Below, piece after piece: positions 8,936 through 17,819 of a stretch of 64,000 nt of DNA. This stretch comes from FEN-1297 sp964498065 (lineage in GTDB: Bacteria > Bacteroidota > Ignavibacteria > Ignavibacteriales > Ignavibacteriaceae). The stretch spans positions 31,719 through 95,718 of the forward strand of contig CAZCFZ010000005.1 in assembly GCA_964498065.1 (NCBI GenBank), read 5' to 3'. Position numbers and translations under genes: made by a program. The stretch's first letter is position 1. The number at the start of each line of letters is the position of its first letter. Under the pieces are notes generated by a model that saw nothing but the letters and a program-made list of their open reading frames with translations, was not told the DNA's origin and searched no databases.

Positions 8936-9760
8936 TTGAACTTCATGGAAAAAGAAAAACCCATCGGAGTATTTGATTCCGGTATAGGGGGATTAACCGT
9001 GGTTAAGAGAATTGCTTCAACACTGCCCAAAGAAAATATTATTTATTTTGGAGACACTGCAAGAGTTCCCTACGGTTCAAAATCAAACTCAACTGTTATA
9101 GAATATGCACTTCAAGATGCTAAGTTTTTAATAAATAAAAATGTTAAAGCTATAGTAGTTGCATGTAACACGGTATCTTCCGTTGCTTTAAAAGAATTAA
9201 GAAACAATTTTAATGTTCCTATTATAGGAATGATAGAACCCGGTGCAAAATCCGCTGTTAAAGAAACAAAGAACGGACTAATAGGTGTAATTGGTACGAG
9301 GGCAACAATAAATAATAAAGCATATTCAAAAGAAATAAATGTAATTGAACCGGATATTAAAGTGTTTGAAAAACCATGCCCCTTATTCGTTCCGCTTGCA
9401 GAGGAAGGGTGGGTTAATCACAAAGCCGCATATGAAATTGCGGAAGAATATCTAAAAGAATTAAGGGATCTAAAAATAGATACTCTTGTTCTCGGCTGTA
9501 CACATTATCCGATTTTAGCAAAAGTAATTCAGGAAGTAATCGGGGAAAATGTGAAGTTAATTGATTCCGGTATTGCTTCTGCGGAAGTAGTTAATAAAGA
9601 GCTAGATAGATTAGATCTCCATTCAAACAAGTATTCCCAGGGAGATCAGGATTTCTTTGTCAGTGATATTCCGGTAAAATTTAAAGAGGTTGCCGAACTA
9701 TTCCTTGGCAGAGAAGTTAATCAAATTCAAAAAGTTGATCTGGAATTATTAACCTCTTAA
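8936..9760 (+). CDS. murI: Glutamate racemase
   Basis: Makes D-glutamate for peptidoglycan. About 274 residues with both catalytic cysteines in VACNTVSS (near 76) and VLGCTHYPIL (near 188), and the opening GVFDSGIGGLTV. The start is likely the TTG at 8936, 5 bases after AAGGGA. An ATG three codons later (8945) would be 14 bases from that site, so it is less likely though possible. The gene begins 9 bases after glnD, suggesting translational coupling. It ends at the base next to the convergent asparaginase stop. Confidence 0.96.
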   Translation: MNFMEKEKPIGVFDSGIGGLTVVKRIASTLPKENIIYFGDTARVPYGSKSNSTVIEYALQDAKFLINKNVKAIVVACNTVSSVALKELRNNFNVPIIGMIEPGAKSAVKETKNGLIGVIGTRATINNKAYSKEINVIEPDIKVFEKPCPLFVPLAEEGWVNHKAAYEIAEEYLKELRDLKIDTLVLGCTHYPILAKVIQEVIGENVKLIDSGIASAEVVNKELDRLDLHSNKYSQGDQDFFVSDIPVKFKEVAELFLGREVNQIQKVDLELLTS

Positions 9761-10738
9761 TTAATTATCGTCGAATATTTTTCTTAATTCGTTCAGGTCT
9801 TTTGTAACTCCGAGGGCAAGCATTAATTTTATTCTTGCTTTCTGGCCATTGAGATATTCTGCAAAAATGACCCCGATACTATGAAGCCATTTACCCGCAC
9901 CGGGATAGCCGTAAATATCAAGAGTTTCTCCCGCCGGACATCTTGAAACTAGAATTACGGGAATATTTTTATCCACTGCATACTTAATGCCCTCAAACGC
10001 AGCAGGGGGAACGTTGCCTACGCCTAATGCTTCAACAACAATTCCTTCTACATTGCTGTCGGCAGAAAACTTAAAAAATTTTTCATTCATTCCGGCATAC
10101 ACTGTTAGCATATCTACATTCGAGACTATTTCATCAGTTGTAATCTTTTCCAGCTTCCTCGGCAGTCTGTTTAATATTACCCTATCATTTTGAACAAATC
10201 CCAATGCGCCGAAATCCAGGCTTTGAAAAGTATCCACTTCGTCCGTAAAAGTTTTTGTAACTTCACTTGCCGCATTCATTTCTCCGTTAAGGCAGACTAA
10301 GACTCCTAAATCCCTGCAATTAGGATTTAAACAAATTTGAACTGCATCCAGTAAATTTCTCGGTCCGTCCCAGTCTGGCTCGGAACTGTTTTTCATAGAT
10401 CCGATTACAACGATAGGTATAGATGTTTTAACGGTTAAATCCAAAAGATAGGCTGTCTCTTCGAGAGTATCGGTACCGTGAGTTACTATTACACCGCTGT
10501 AAGGTTTTTCATCAATAAGCTCTTGTATCTTATTTGCTAATTTAAACATTAGTTCAGGGGTCATATGAGGACCGGGATATTTTCCAAAATCATAGCATGT
10601 AATATTTGCAAGCTTCCCGGCGTCAGGTATTTTTGTCATTAATTCTTCGCCTGAAAATCTTGGTATGGCGCCTCCGGTTGATTTATCAATCATCATTGAA
10701 AATGTGCCGCCCGTAAAAACAATTAAAATGTCTTCCAT
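9761..10738 (-). CDS. L-asparaginase
   Basis: Hydrolyses asparagine to aspartate and ammonia. The 325-residue protein has the first catalytic threonine in FTGGTFSM near residue 11 and the second in VTHGTDTLEETAYLLD near 87. The SMKNSSEPDWDGPRNL stretch near 118-133 matches the family's third conserved region. No signal peptide is visible, so it is probably the cytoplasmic type. Its stop abuts the murI stop with no intervening base, a tail-to-tail arrangement with no space for a separate terminator. Confidence 0.93.
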   Translation of the reverse strand: MEDILIVFTGGTFSMMIDKSTGGAIPRFSGEELMTKIPDAGKLANITCYDFGKYPGPHMTPELMFKLANKIQELIDEKPYSGVIVTHGTDTLEETAYLLDLTVKTSIPIVVIGSMKNSSEPDWDGPRNLLDAVQICLNPNCRDLGVLVCLNGEMNAASEVTKTFTDEVDTFQSLDFGALGFVQNDRVILNRLPRKLEKITTDEIVSNVDMLTVYAGMNEKFFKFSADSNVEGIVVEALGVGNVPPAAFEGIKYAVDKNIPVILVSRCPAGETLDIYGYPGAGKWLHSIGVIFAEYLNGQKARIKLMLALGVTKDLNELRKIFDDN

Positions 10739-10869
10739 AAATTCCTTAAAATTTTGATTCGAAATATAAGTGAAAGTATAATGAAAAATATGATGATTTA
10801 GTTTTACATTATTACTTAATTAATACTCACCGGAATTCATCACAACTTTCGCTTACATATTATAAAGAC

Positions 10870-10900
10870 TTGAAGCAGTTATATTTTACCTTTATTTTTG
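10870..10900 (+). promoter_or_regulatory. Bacteroidota-type promoter for the nfu gene
   Basis: TTG at 10870-10872 (-33 element) and TATTTTTG at 10893-10900 (-7 element, consensus TAnnTTTG) are separated by 20 bases, within the spacing known for the Bacteroidota housekeeping sigma factor. The start codon follows 28 bases after the -7 element. Confidence 0.55.
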
Positions 10901-10927
10901 TATGTAAATTATTTTCAGGAGTAAGTT

Positions 10928-11467
10928 ATGTTATTAGTTCAAGATGTCGATTTAACACCTAATCCGCATGCGTTAAAGTTTATTCTGAATGAAAAATTAT
11001 TAAAACTCGAGACTAGGCAGTTCAGCAGTAAGGAAGAGGCAGAAAAGGATCCTTTGGCTAAGGGAATATTTGAAATTGACGGTGTCGTGACGGTCTTTTA
11101 TATGGACAAATTTATTACAATTGAAAAATCCCAAACTGCAAATTGGGGACAGATACAAAGGCCATTTATAGAATTCCTTAAAACATTTGATAAAAGCTTA
11201 ATTCCAGAAGAACAAATTGTTGAACCGTCTATTGAAGAGAGCGAATTATTAAAACAAATAAATAATATTCTGGATCAAAAAGTACGGCCGGCTCTAGCCG
11301 GAGACGGAGGCGGGCTTCAAGTTATCGGTTTAAACGGATATACGGTTAAGATTCATTATCAAGGCGCCTGCGGAAGCTGCCCTACCGCAATTAGCGGAAC
11401 TTTAATGGCAATTGAAGGTTTGTTAAAAAGGGATATTAATCCTGCTATAGAAGTAATACCCGATTAA
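10928..11467 (+). CDS. NifU/Nfu-type iron-sulfur cluster scaffold or carrier
   Basis: A 179-residue protein with an N-terminal Nfu domain (about 1-90; LTPNPHALKF is the typical opening) and a C-terminal NifU-like domain (about 105-179). The C-terminal domain holds the cluster-binding CxxC in GACGSCPTAISG near 155-158. RPALAGDGGGLQVIGLNG is the standard lead-in. It would carry Fe-S clusters to client enzymes in the cytoplasm. ATG with a CAGGAGTAAGTT ribosome site. It is monocistronic: a promoter lies upstream and a terminator downstream. A radical SAM enzyme encoded nearby could be a client, but that is speculation. Confidence 0.93.
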   Translation: MLLVQDVDLTPNPHALKFILNEKLLKLETRQFSSKEEAEKDPLAKGIFEIDGVVTVFYMDKFITIEKSQTANWGQIQRPFIEFLKTFDKSLIPEEQIVEPSIEESELLKQINNILDQKVRPALAGDGGGLQVIGLNGYTVKIHYQGACGSCPTAISGTLMAIEGLLKRDINPAIEVIPD

Positions 11468-11494
11468 TTGTAATATTTAAAGTTTTTGAAAATT

Positions 11495-11527
11495 AAGCCC
11501 AATTCATTTTTGAGATTGGGTTTTTTA
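11495..11527 (+). terminator. Rho-independent terminator after nfu
   Basis: AAGCCCAAT pairs with ATTGGGTTT around an 11-base loop and is followed by a run of six T, 28 bases after the stop. Confidence 0.8.
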
Positions 11528-11601
11528 TTGTTTCCTTGTTTTGACATTCTTTTAAGAAATTTTTCTTAAATTTAAATTAAATTTATCTGAAGGAGTGCAT
11601 T

Positions 11602-12114
11602 ATGAAAAACCCGGAAATTTTATATTTTGCTTCCTCAGAAATATCAGGAATTCACTTTAAAATTTTTGCTTCTCATAACGGAATTGTCAGAATATTTTTA
11701 AATAAAAAATCAGCCTTCATAGAAAGCTCTAACCGAACCAACCTTCAGCCGGATGATCCTTTTTTATTTAATGTGTTTCAACAATTGGATGAGTATTTCA
11801 ATTATAAAAGGAAAACATTTAATATTCCCCTGGACATTCAAGGAACGGAGTTTCAGAAAAGGGTATGGCATGAATTATTAAAAATTCCTTTCGGCAAAAC
11901 AGTTTCCTACAAAACTATTGCACAAAGAATCGGAAGTGTAAAATCAATCCGTGCCGTTGGAAAAGCAAATGGGGTAAATCCTATTCCTATTATTATTCCC
12001 TGTCATCGTGTAGTTAATTCGGACGGATCAATCGGAGGTTATTCCGGCGGAATAAAAATTAAAGAAAAACTACTGGAACTTGAGGGAAGCATAAATCCCC
12101 GCTTGTTTAATTAG
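11602..12114 (+). CDS. ogt: Methylated-DNA--protein-cysteine methyltransferase
   Basis: Removes O6-alkyl groups from guanine in DNA by suicidal transfer to its own cysteine. 170 residues, the normal length. The acceptor motif is IIPCHRVV near 130-137, followed by the GGYSGGIKIKEKLLELEG helix. FQKRVWHELLKIPFGKTVSY and the DNA-recognition helix RAVGKANGVNP are both present. ATG 11602 follows GAAGGAGTGCATT. It stands alone and is convergent with the radical SAM gene. Confidence 0.96.
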   Translation: MKNPEILYFASSEISGIHFKIFASHNGIVRIFLNKKSAFIESSNRTNLQPDDPFLFNVFQQLDEYFNYKRKTFNIPLDIQGTEFQKRVWHELLKIPFGKTVSYKTIAQRIGSVKSIRAVGKANGVNPIPIIIPCHRVVNSDGSIGGYSGGIKIKEKLLELEGSINPRLFN

Positions 12115-12147
12115 ATTCTTCAATTTTTTTAATAAAGAAAATAAAAA

Positions 12148-12193
12148 TACGTCAATCCGGATTAATTTATTAATTAAATTCCAAATTGACGTA
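12148..12193. terminator. Possible bidirectional terminator between ogt and the KamA gene
   Basis: TACGTCAAT (12148-12156) and ATTGACGTA (12185-12193) are perfect inverted repeats flanked by A-rich and T-rich runs on either side. They lie between two convergent genes. The loop is long (28 bases) but can fold further. Confidence 0.45.
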
Positions 12194-12199
12194 AACTTT

Positions 12200-13585
12200 T
12201 TACGCTACCATTTCGGAATCATATTCAACTTCTTCATCAAGTTCATCTTGAAAATACATCTGGCCGTAATTTGTACGTATAATTTCATTCAGTTCATCCT
12301 GATAGAAAAATTTTGGCTGACCGAATGCAGGTCTTAAATCGCTTAGCCAGGTAGCTTTTGGATCATACTTAGCAAAGAAAGGACGTTTGCCCCATTCAGG
12401 ATTTCTTGCTTGTAATAAAGTGAGCACAAATACTTTTTCACCTCTAATTTCAGCTATGCCTTCGATTGCTATTTTTCCCGGTAAGGCAGACATTGAGGGA
12501 CCCCGAACAGTTCTGCTTAAACCGGAAACCTGAACGAAGGCTTCGCGAAAAATGTTATATGCTCTTTCAAGAGGTATTGAAAAGTAGTTCTTAGCGCCGG
12601 TGTTTCTTTCAACAAAGAAATAGTATGGAATACATCCTAAGTTTACTTGTTCTTTCCACATTTTTGCCCAGACATTCGGATCATCATTTATGTGTTTTAT
12701 TAAAGGAGATTGTGTTCTAATTTCAGCGCCGGTATTTCTAATTCTTCTAATAGCTTCTTGTGCAATATTGGTTGATAATTCAACCCAATGGTTATAGTGT
12801 CCCATAATTGCCAAATGCTTACCGGAATTAACAATTCTTTCAAACAAGCTGAGCACCCCGTCTGCTTCTTTGTCGGTAACATACTTGTACGGCCAATAAG
12901 CAACCGATTTGGTTCCGATTCGAATTGAACGAATATGATCAAATTCAGGTTCTAAAAACGGCTCAAGATAAGTTTGCAAGTTTTTTAAGTTCATTATCAT
13001 CGGGTCTCCTCCGGTGACAAGAATATCTGTAATATTCTTATGCTTCTTTATGTATTCTTGAAATCGATTTGATTCATCTGTGGCAAAGTGGAGATCGTTC
13101 ATTCCTACAAACTGCGCCCATCTAAAACAAAAAGTACAGTATGCATGGCATGTCTGGCCGCTTGAAGGAAAAATTAAAATCGTTTCTCTGTATTTATGCT
13201 GAATTCCCGGTACCGGATTATCTTCTATCGTCGGGACATTCATAGTCATTTGTGCAGCAGGATGAGGATTTAGTTCCAGTCTAATTATGTTTGCCATTTC
13301 TTTAATTTCCGATTTCGGTGCATTACTCCTCAACAATTCGGCCATTCTTTCAAATTGATCATCCGTTAACATCTCTTTTTGCATAAAAGTAAGCTGAAAC
13401 ATCGGATCATCGGGGATATTATCCCAGTCAATCAATTCTTCAACTACATAATTATTAGTACGGAAAGGAAGCACATTTGACACAACTTTAAGGGAAAAAA
13501 TTTCTTCTTCGCTTAATTTTTGCAGTTGGGGGATGCTTTCAATATTGAATAAACTATAGAGTTTCATCTTTTTGGGGATAATCAT
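12200..13585 (-). CDS. KamA-family radical SAM protein (lysine 2,3-aminomutase-like)
   Basis: A 461-residue radical SAM enzyme. The 4Fe-4S motif CHAYCTFC (cysteines 146, 150, 153) has the CX3CX2C spacing. It is followed by DILVTGGDPMIM, the SAM-binding GGDP stretch of aminomutases. RGPSMSALPGKIAIEG near 365-380 probably holds the lysine that binds PLP, although the glycine-rich PGGGGK of classical lysine 2,3-aminomutase is not seen. Family members shift an amino group in lysine, glutamate or a protein-bound lysine, so the substrate is open. The ribosome site AAAGGAGGGTGTCGACAG before ATG 13585 is near-perfect, pointing to strong translation. Confidence 0.85.
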   Translation of the reverse strand: MIIPKKMKLYSLFNIESIPQLQKLSEEEIFSLKVVSNVLPFRTNNYVVEELIDWDNIPDDPMFQLTFMQKEMLTDDQFERMAELLRSNAPKSEIKEMANIIRLELNPHPAAQMTMNVPTIEDNPVPGIQHKYRETILIFPSSGQTCHAYCTFCFRWAQFVGMNDLHFATDESNRFQEYIKKHKNITDILVTGGDPMIMNLKNLQTYLEPFLEPEFDHIRSIRIGTKSVAYWPYKYVTDKEADGVLSLFERIVNSGKHLAIMGHYNHWVELSTNIAQEAIRRIRNTGAEIRTQSPLIKHINDDPNVWAKMWKEQVNLGCIPYYFFVERNTGAKNYFSIPLERAYNIFREAFVQVSGLSRTVRGPSMSALPGKIAIEGIAEIRGEKVFVLTLLQARNPEWGKRPFFAKYDPKATWLSDLRPAFGQPKFFYQDELNEIIRTNYGQMYFQDELDEEVEYDSEMVA

Positions 13586-13806
13586 CTGTCGACACCCTCC
13601 TTTCTTTGTGAATTTGATTACTATTTAATTTATTGCTGAATATTATTAGCGAGTTTTACAACAAACAACAGCAGATTTTATTTGAATGAATGGAAGATTA
13701 AAATCTCCACATTTTATTAGTAGTTGAAGAGAATTTAAGAAATTTTTCCATTAAGTCAAGTGAAAAAATTAAAGAAATAAAAAGGTGGGCAGAAAAATAC
13801 GATTTG

Positions 13807-13842
13807 GTTAAAAAAAGCGGCAATTTTACCGCTTTTTTTAAC
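13807..13842 (-). terminator. Strong hairpin terminator of the 54-residue protein gene, probably bidirectional
   Basis: A perfect 14-base-pair stem: GTT, seven A and GCGG pair with CCGC, seven T and AAC around an 8-base loop. The A/T runs give a T-tract in either direction. It lies 2 bases from the stop of the small gene on the minus strand. Confidence 0.85.
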
Positions 13843-13844
13843 AA

Positions 13845-14009
13845 TTATTTTAACTCGGTAACTTTACTGATATCGTCAATTTTAACAAATTTTTCATTAA
13901 ACTTATAAGTTCCCTTTGCAGTCTTAACGGTTTTAATCAACTTAACATTTACAGTTGTTTCTTTTTTCTTTGCTTTAGCTTTATCAGCAAATGTTTGTTG
14001 TTTTGCCAT
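13845..14009 (-). CDS. 54-residue basic protein, DUF4295-like
   Basis: A short gene missed by length filters: ATG at 14009, stop at 13845-13847, 54 residues. It has a strong ribosome site (AAGGAGAG, 8 bases before ATG) and its own terminator, so I consider it real. The product starts MAKQQTFADKAKAKKKETT and continues with VNVKLIKTVKTAKGTYKFNE; it is lysine-rich and likely cytoplasmic. Length, charge and the layout 'IK-VK-..G.Y.F.E' resemble the DUF4295 proteins of Bacteroidota, which are often encoded with ribosomal proteins and may be ribosome-associated. Here it lies between a radical SAM gene and a secreted protein gene, not by ribosomal genes. The family call is a recollection and moderate at best. 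Confidence 0.75.
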   Translation of the reverse strand: MAKQQTFADKAKAKKKETTVNVKLIKTVKTAKGTYKFNEKFVKIDDISKVTELK

Positions 14010-14247
14010 ATTTTAACTCTCCTTACATTTTAAGTGCGCAAATATAGCAAATATCATTTTTAAATAAAAGATACATTTAATTGAATGACTACAATTGAAT
14101 TAATATTTCCCAAATTAACTTTTAAATAGGGGAAATGTCATTTAGTACTTAATTATAAAACTAATTTTTTACTTCTTCTTTTCTTATGATAATCCTTCTT
14201 AGGGTGAAACCGGAAATAGCAGTTCAAATAAAGCTTAAATTAAGAAA

Positions 14248-14922
14248 TCATTTCACCAGCATCATCTTCTTAACCGACTTAAAGTTTCCTGCAGTTAATC
14301 TATAGATGTACATTCCGCTTGCGTATTTCCCGGCATAAAATAATACTTCATAATTCCCGGCTTTCTGATCTTTATTTACCAGTGTTTCTACTTCTCTGCC
14401 GAGTATGTCAAATATTTTTAAGTTTACCGGTACACTGCCCGCTTCCGGGATTGCATATCTTATCGTTGTTGCCGGGTTGAACGGATTGGGATAATTCTGG
14501 TATAATGCAAATTCTTTCGGCGCTGAGTATTTAAGTATAAACGACTTCGTCATATTTATTCCGTCGCCGGTTATCTGAAACTCAACTGTATCTTTTACAT
14601 TTGCCGGGGCAGTAACTTTTATGTCGAAGTCAAACTCAGCATTTGCTCCCTTGTTTTGGATTATTTGTTTTATTAGTTGTTCATCCTCTTTAAACTTTAA
14701 CTGCTTTGAAGACTTTATCAGCTTAACGGTTACATTTTGTGCTTGTGTAGTTTTTGAAGTATTTGACAGCTCGATAATTATTTTGTTGCCTTTTGTACCG
14801 GGATCGACATTATACACAGTTGATGTTTCCGGCTGAACTGACTGAGCTTGCAATGAACATAAACTAAATATTATTACCACAACCGCCGATATCGGAATAT
14901 ATTGTAAAACTTTACTCTTCAT
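14248..14922 (-). CDS. Secreted protein with type IX-type C-terminal sorting domain
   Basis: 224 residues: a signal peptide (about 1-26, ending SLQAQS), a beta-rich middle domain (about 35-130) with no family I recognise, and an 85-residue C-terminal sorting domain. The sorting domain begins FALYQNYPNPFNPATTI and ends GNFKSVKKMMLVK. Such domains send proteins through the type IX secretion system and are then removed; no T9SS machinery is encoded in this window. The middle domain has an alternating-strand pattern (VTVKLIKSSKQLKFKED...) that suggests an Ig/CARDB-like fold. It is probably the last gene of a minus-strand cluster of secreted proteins that starts at 20978, though gaps of about 150 bases leave separate transcripts possible. 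Confidence 0.88.
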   Translation of the reverse strand: MKSKVLQYIPISAVVVIIFSLCSLQAQSVQPETSTVYNVDPGTKGNKIIIELSNTSKTTQAQNVTVKLIKSSKQLKFKEDEQLIKQIIQNKGANAEFDFDIKVTAPANVKDTVEFQITGDGINMTKSFILKYSAPKEFALYQNYPNPFNPATTIRYAIPEAGSVPVNLKIFDILGREVETLVNKDQKAGNYEVLFYAGKYASGMYIYRLTAGNFKSVKKMMLVK

Positions 14923-14994
14923 TTTTTTTACCCTTTTTATCTTTTACAAAATATCATATATGCATTTATTTAATTACTATCTCTTAGTGTTATT

Positions 14995-15075
14995 TCGTGC
15001 TCTCAGTGCCTAAGTGGTATAAATCCCCTTACCACCAAGACACCAAGAACACATAGTTTCACTAAGAAAGCTGTT
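14995..15075. repeat. Intergenic repeat-like segment rich in CACCAAGACACCAAG
   Basis: The short spacer between two secreted-protein genes carries a segment with ACCACCAAGACACCAAGAAC and GTGCTCTCAGTGCCTAAGTGG. I recognise this type of sequence as a common interspersed non-coding sequence in environmental bacterial genomes. No copy elsewhere in the window was found, so this rests on memory. Confidence 0.25.
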
Positions 15076-17817
15076 CTATTCACCTGTATTAAACTCTACC
15101 TTACTATTTGCCGATATATCCTGACTCTTATCTTGTTGTACGGAATTATGACTCATTCTGAATGTTAAAGTCTTTGGTAATAATTCCTTTGTAATTTGTC
15201 CGTTAACTGTTTGTCCTATTTCTCTCCATCCGCCGGAATAATATTTTATATCCGCGCCATCCACCGGCTGATTTTGTGAATTCTTAACAACTATTGTACA
15301 TAGAACAGTGGAGAATGTTACAGTACCGTTTGTTCCTATATTCTGCTGCTTATCGTTAGAGACAAATTCATATGTCATTCTGAAAGAGTAATTATTAGTA
15401 AGAAGTTCTTTCGCAGCAGTTCCATTTGTTGTTGTACCGAAATCTCTCCAGCCGCCGGCATAATATTGAACTGTACCTTGATCGATAAGAGTACCTTGAC
15501 TATTCATCAACTGTACATTTGCATTTACTGTTTGAAATACAACTGTAGGATTATTGCCTATGTTTTGCTGTTTATCATTGCTGCCGTTTGCATAAGTCAT
15601 TCTAAATGAATAATTATTTGGCAGAAGTTCTTTTGCGGCAACTCCGTTTGTTGTTGTACCGAAATCTCTCCAGCCGCCAGCATAATATTTAACTGTTCCT
15701 TGGTTGATGAGATTACCTTGACTATTCTTTAACTGAACATTTGCATTAACAGTTTCAAATACAACTATAGGATTATCGCCTATGTTTTGCTGCTTATCGT
15801 TGCTGCCGTTTGCATATGTCATTCTAAATGAATAGTTGTTTGGCAAAAGTTCTTTAGTGGCGACCCCATTTGTGGTTGTACCGAAGTCTCTCCAGCCGCC
15901 GGCATAATATTTAACTGTTCCTTCATCAATAAGATTTCCAAGACTATTCTTTAACTGCACATTCGCACTTACCGTTTGAAATACAACTGTAGGATTATCG
16001 CTAATGTTTTGCTGCTTATCATTACTGCTGTAAGCATAAGTCATTCTGAAAGAATAATTATTAGGCAGAAGTTCTTTTGTCGCAGTTCCGTTTGTTGTTG
16101 TACCAAAATCTCTCCAACCTCCGGCGTAATACTTGACAGTTCCTTCATCAATAAAGTTACCCTGGCTGTCTTTCAACTGAACAGATACATTTGTCGTATG
16201 AAATGTATAAGTACTGTTTTGTGCTGGAACGTTTGAGACTGTCTGCGAGCCGAATGCATAATTCATTCTTAAACTTAAAGTAGTCTTATCCGTATTTACA
16301 CCGAAAGTACCGTCGTTGTTGTTTACTGCGTCTTTCCAGCCGCCGTCATAATATTGAAGGCTACCGCCGGTAATTAAGCTGTTTGAACTGTTTTCAAGGT
16401 TAACCGCTAATGACACCGGATTGGAAGTTGGTAAATGATCTAACAAATATTCTGTGTTATATTTTATAAGTGCGTAAGCTTCGCTAGTAAGATTTGATGT
16501 ACTGTCAATATCCACATCCTGCAGAACCTGGTTTAATGTGCTTTTAACACCTGTAATATTGTTTTGTTGAAGCTGGGTTTTGGCGGTGGTGAAGAGGCTG
16601 TCGTATTTATTACATGTTAAAATGTTTTTTATCCAGCCAAGTGCGTATGCCTGGTTATTATAATTTTGTACGCTATCCAAGTATTCTTTCGGAACGAATG
16701 GTGATGGAGGTAATTTTGCAGCAATAATTTTAACAATTACCGAATTTCTTAAATAATCATCGACTTCAGAGTTACTTTCATAATCGCCCGGATAAGAAGA
16801 ATAATTATAAGCTCTTAAATAAGCTTCGCCCATTGTAGGCAAACCTTTAGCCGAATATGAAAAACCAATTAAACTTTTACCTGGCCTTAATGGATAACCT
16901 TCCCATGTAACGGAGTTCTTTCGATCATCACCATACCAATTTTTTGCCAAGGTCTTAACATCAGAATAATAATTTTCAAAAACTTTCTGGTTAACGTCTA
17001 GCCCATAAACATCGAATTCATCAATTGACTGAGCGCTGCTGTTGGAATTTTCAACTTTATAACTATAAATAAACTTATTATCCATTTTTTCTACTGCTGC
17101 GCTAACTATCGGAGTAAAATTATTTCTTGGGAAAAACTTATTTATTGTATTAAGTTTTATAGTATTGGAAATTGTATACTTTGAACCATCCCATTCAAAA
17201 ACCGTAGGGTAATTGTCATAACCTAAGCTAATTATTTCCCAGGCCCCATCTCCGTTTATGTCTATATATTCGAATGATTTATTTTCATCACCAACTATAG
17301 GCAAACCTCCTGTTGTATCGACTGCCAGTCTACCAATACTACCATCCCAGGAATGGACATACAGGGTCTTTGTATGATAAGAAGCCCCTCCTTCTGATTC
17401 CCAGATTGTCATTAATTCCAATTTCCCGTCATTATTAATATCTTCAATCTTATCAATAAACCCTCCCCCGTATATTTCGTCTTCTGGCGTAACAAAACCG
17501 GAATACCAAATAATTTGATTGTTTTTATAAACACCAACTATACCGTCAACATTTTTATAAGCGCCGCTTTTTTCAGCTGTAAATACAATGCAGTCTTTTA
17601 GTGTGCCGTATTCATCATCAATGCCGCTTCTGTTCTCATCATAGTTATTTTCCAAACTGTCTACAAAAATTTCGTCGTCGATTTCATAATCAACTCCATA
17701 ATGAGAATTTAACTGTTGATTTATTGAGATACTATCGGAAGTTGTGACATAACTTTTTTGAGCAAATAAATTAGTTTGCATTAACAAAAGGCAATATATA
17801 AAAAGTAATTCTTTCAT
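15076..17817 (-). CDS. Secreted repeat protein with YYAGGW repeats
   Basis: 913 residues. A signal peptide of about 19 residues (ending LFAQ) is followed by a region of about 400 residues with FG-GAP/VCBS-like segments (DINNDGKLELMTIWESEGG, DINGDGAWEIISLGYD). These calcium-binding-type loops usually form beta-propellers. A short helical stretch lies near 385-460. The C-terminal half is six copies of a beta-rich unit of about 74 residues around KYYAGGWRDFGTTTNG. Four central copies (DNA 15307-16194) are nearly identical with an exact 222-base period, and the first and last are diverged. No sorting domain is visible at the C-terminus. It lies 2 bases after the transglycosylase-like gene, so they are co-transcribed. 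Probably a surface or extracellular matrix/adhesion protein; function is unknown. Confidence 0.85.
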   Translation of the reverse strand: MKELLFIYCLLLMQTNLFAQKSYVTTSDSISINQQLNSHYGVDYEIDDEIFVDSLENNYDENRSGIDDEYGTLKDCIVFTAEKSGAYKNVDGIVGVYKNNQIIWYSGFVTPEDEIYGGGFIDKIEDINNDGKLELMTIWESEGGASYHTKTLYVHSWDGSIGRLAVDTTGGLPIVGDENKSFEYIDINGDGAWEIISLGYDNYPTVFEWDGSKYTISNTIKLNTINKFFPRNNFTPIVSAAVEKMDNKFIYSYKVENSNSSAQSIDEFDVYGLDVNQKVFENYYSDVKTLAKNWYGDDRKNSVTWEGYPLRPGKSLIGFSYSAKGLPTMGEAYLRAYNYSSYPGDYESNSEVDDYLRNSVIVKIIAAKLPPSPFVPKEYLDSVQNYNNQAYALGWIKNILTCNKYDSLFTTAKTQLQQNNITGVKSTLNQVLQDVDIDSTSNLTSEAYALIKYNTEYLLDHLPTSNPVSLAVNLENSSNSLITGGSLQYYDGGWKDAVNNNDGTFGVNTDKTTLSLRMNYAFGSQTVSNVPAQNSTYTFHTTNVSVQLKDSQGNFIDEGTVKYYAGGWRDFGTTTNGTATKELLPNNYSFRMTYAYSSNDKQQNISDNPTVVFQTVSANVQLKNSLGNLIDEGTVKYYAGGWRDFGTTTNGVATKELLPNNYSFRMTYANGSNDKQQNIGDNPIVVFETVNANVQLKNSQGNLINQGTVKYYAGGWRDFGTTTNGVAAKELLPNNYSFRMTYANGSNDKQQNIGNNPTVVFQTVNANVQLMNSQGTLIDQGTVQYYAGGWRDFGTTTNGTAAKELLTNNYSFRMTYEFVSNDKQQNIGTNGTVTFSTVLCTIVVKNSQNQPVDGADIKYYSGGWREIGQTVNGQITKELLPKTLTFRMSHNSVQQDKSQDISANSKVEFNTGE
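15307..16194 (-). repeat. Four near-identical 222-bp tandem repeats
   Basis: The phrase around ACAACTxTAGGATTAT recurs at 15541, 15763 and 15985, exactly 222 bases apart, corresponding to 74 codons. Copies differ by few bases, mostly in GTAxATT-type positions. Diverged copies flank them in the protein. Confidence 0.9.
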
Positions 17818-17819
17818 CT

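Noticed and set aside
12700..12942. 80-residue open frame inside the radical SAM gene
   Set aside because: Shadow frame on the same strand without ribosome site.
15076..17817. Repeat protein as a type IX-secreted protein
   Set aside because: The C-terminus ends VEFNTGE with no NPFNP-type sorting domain.
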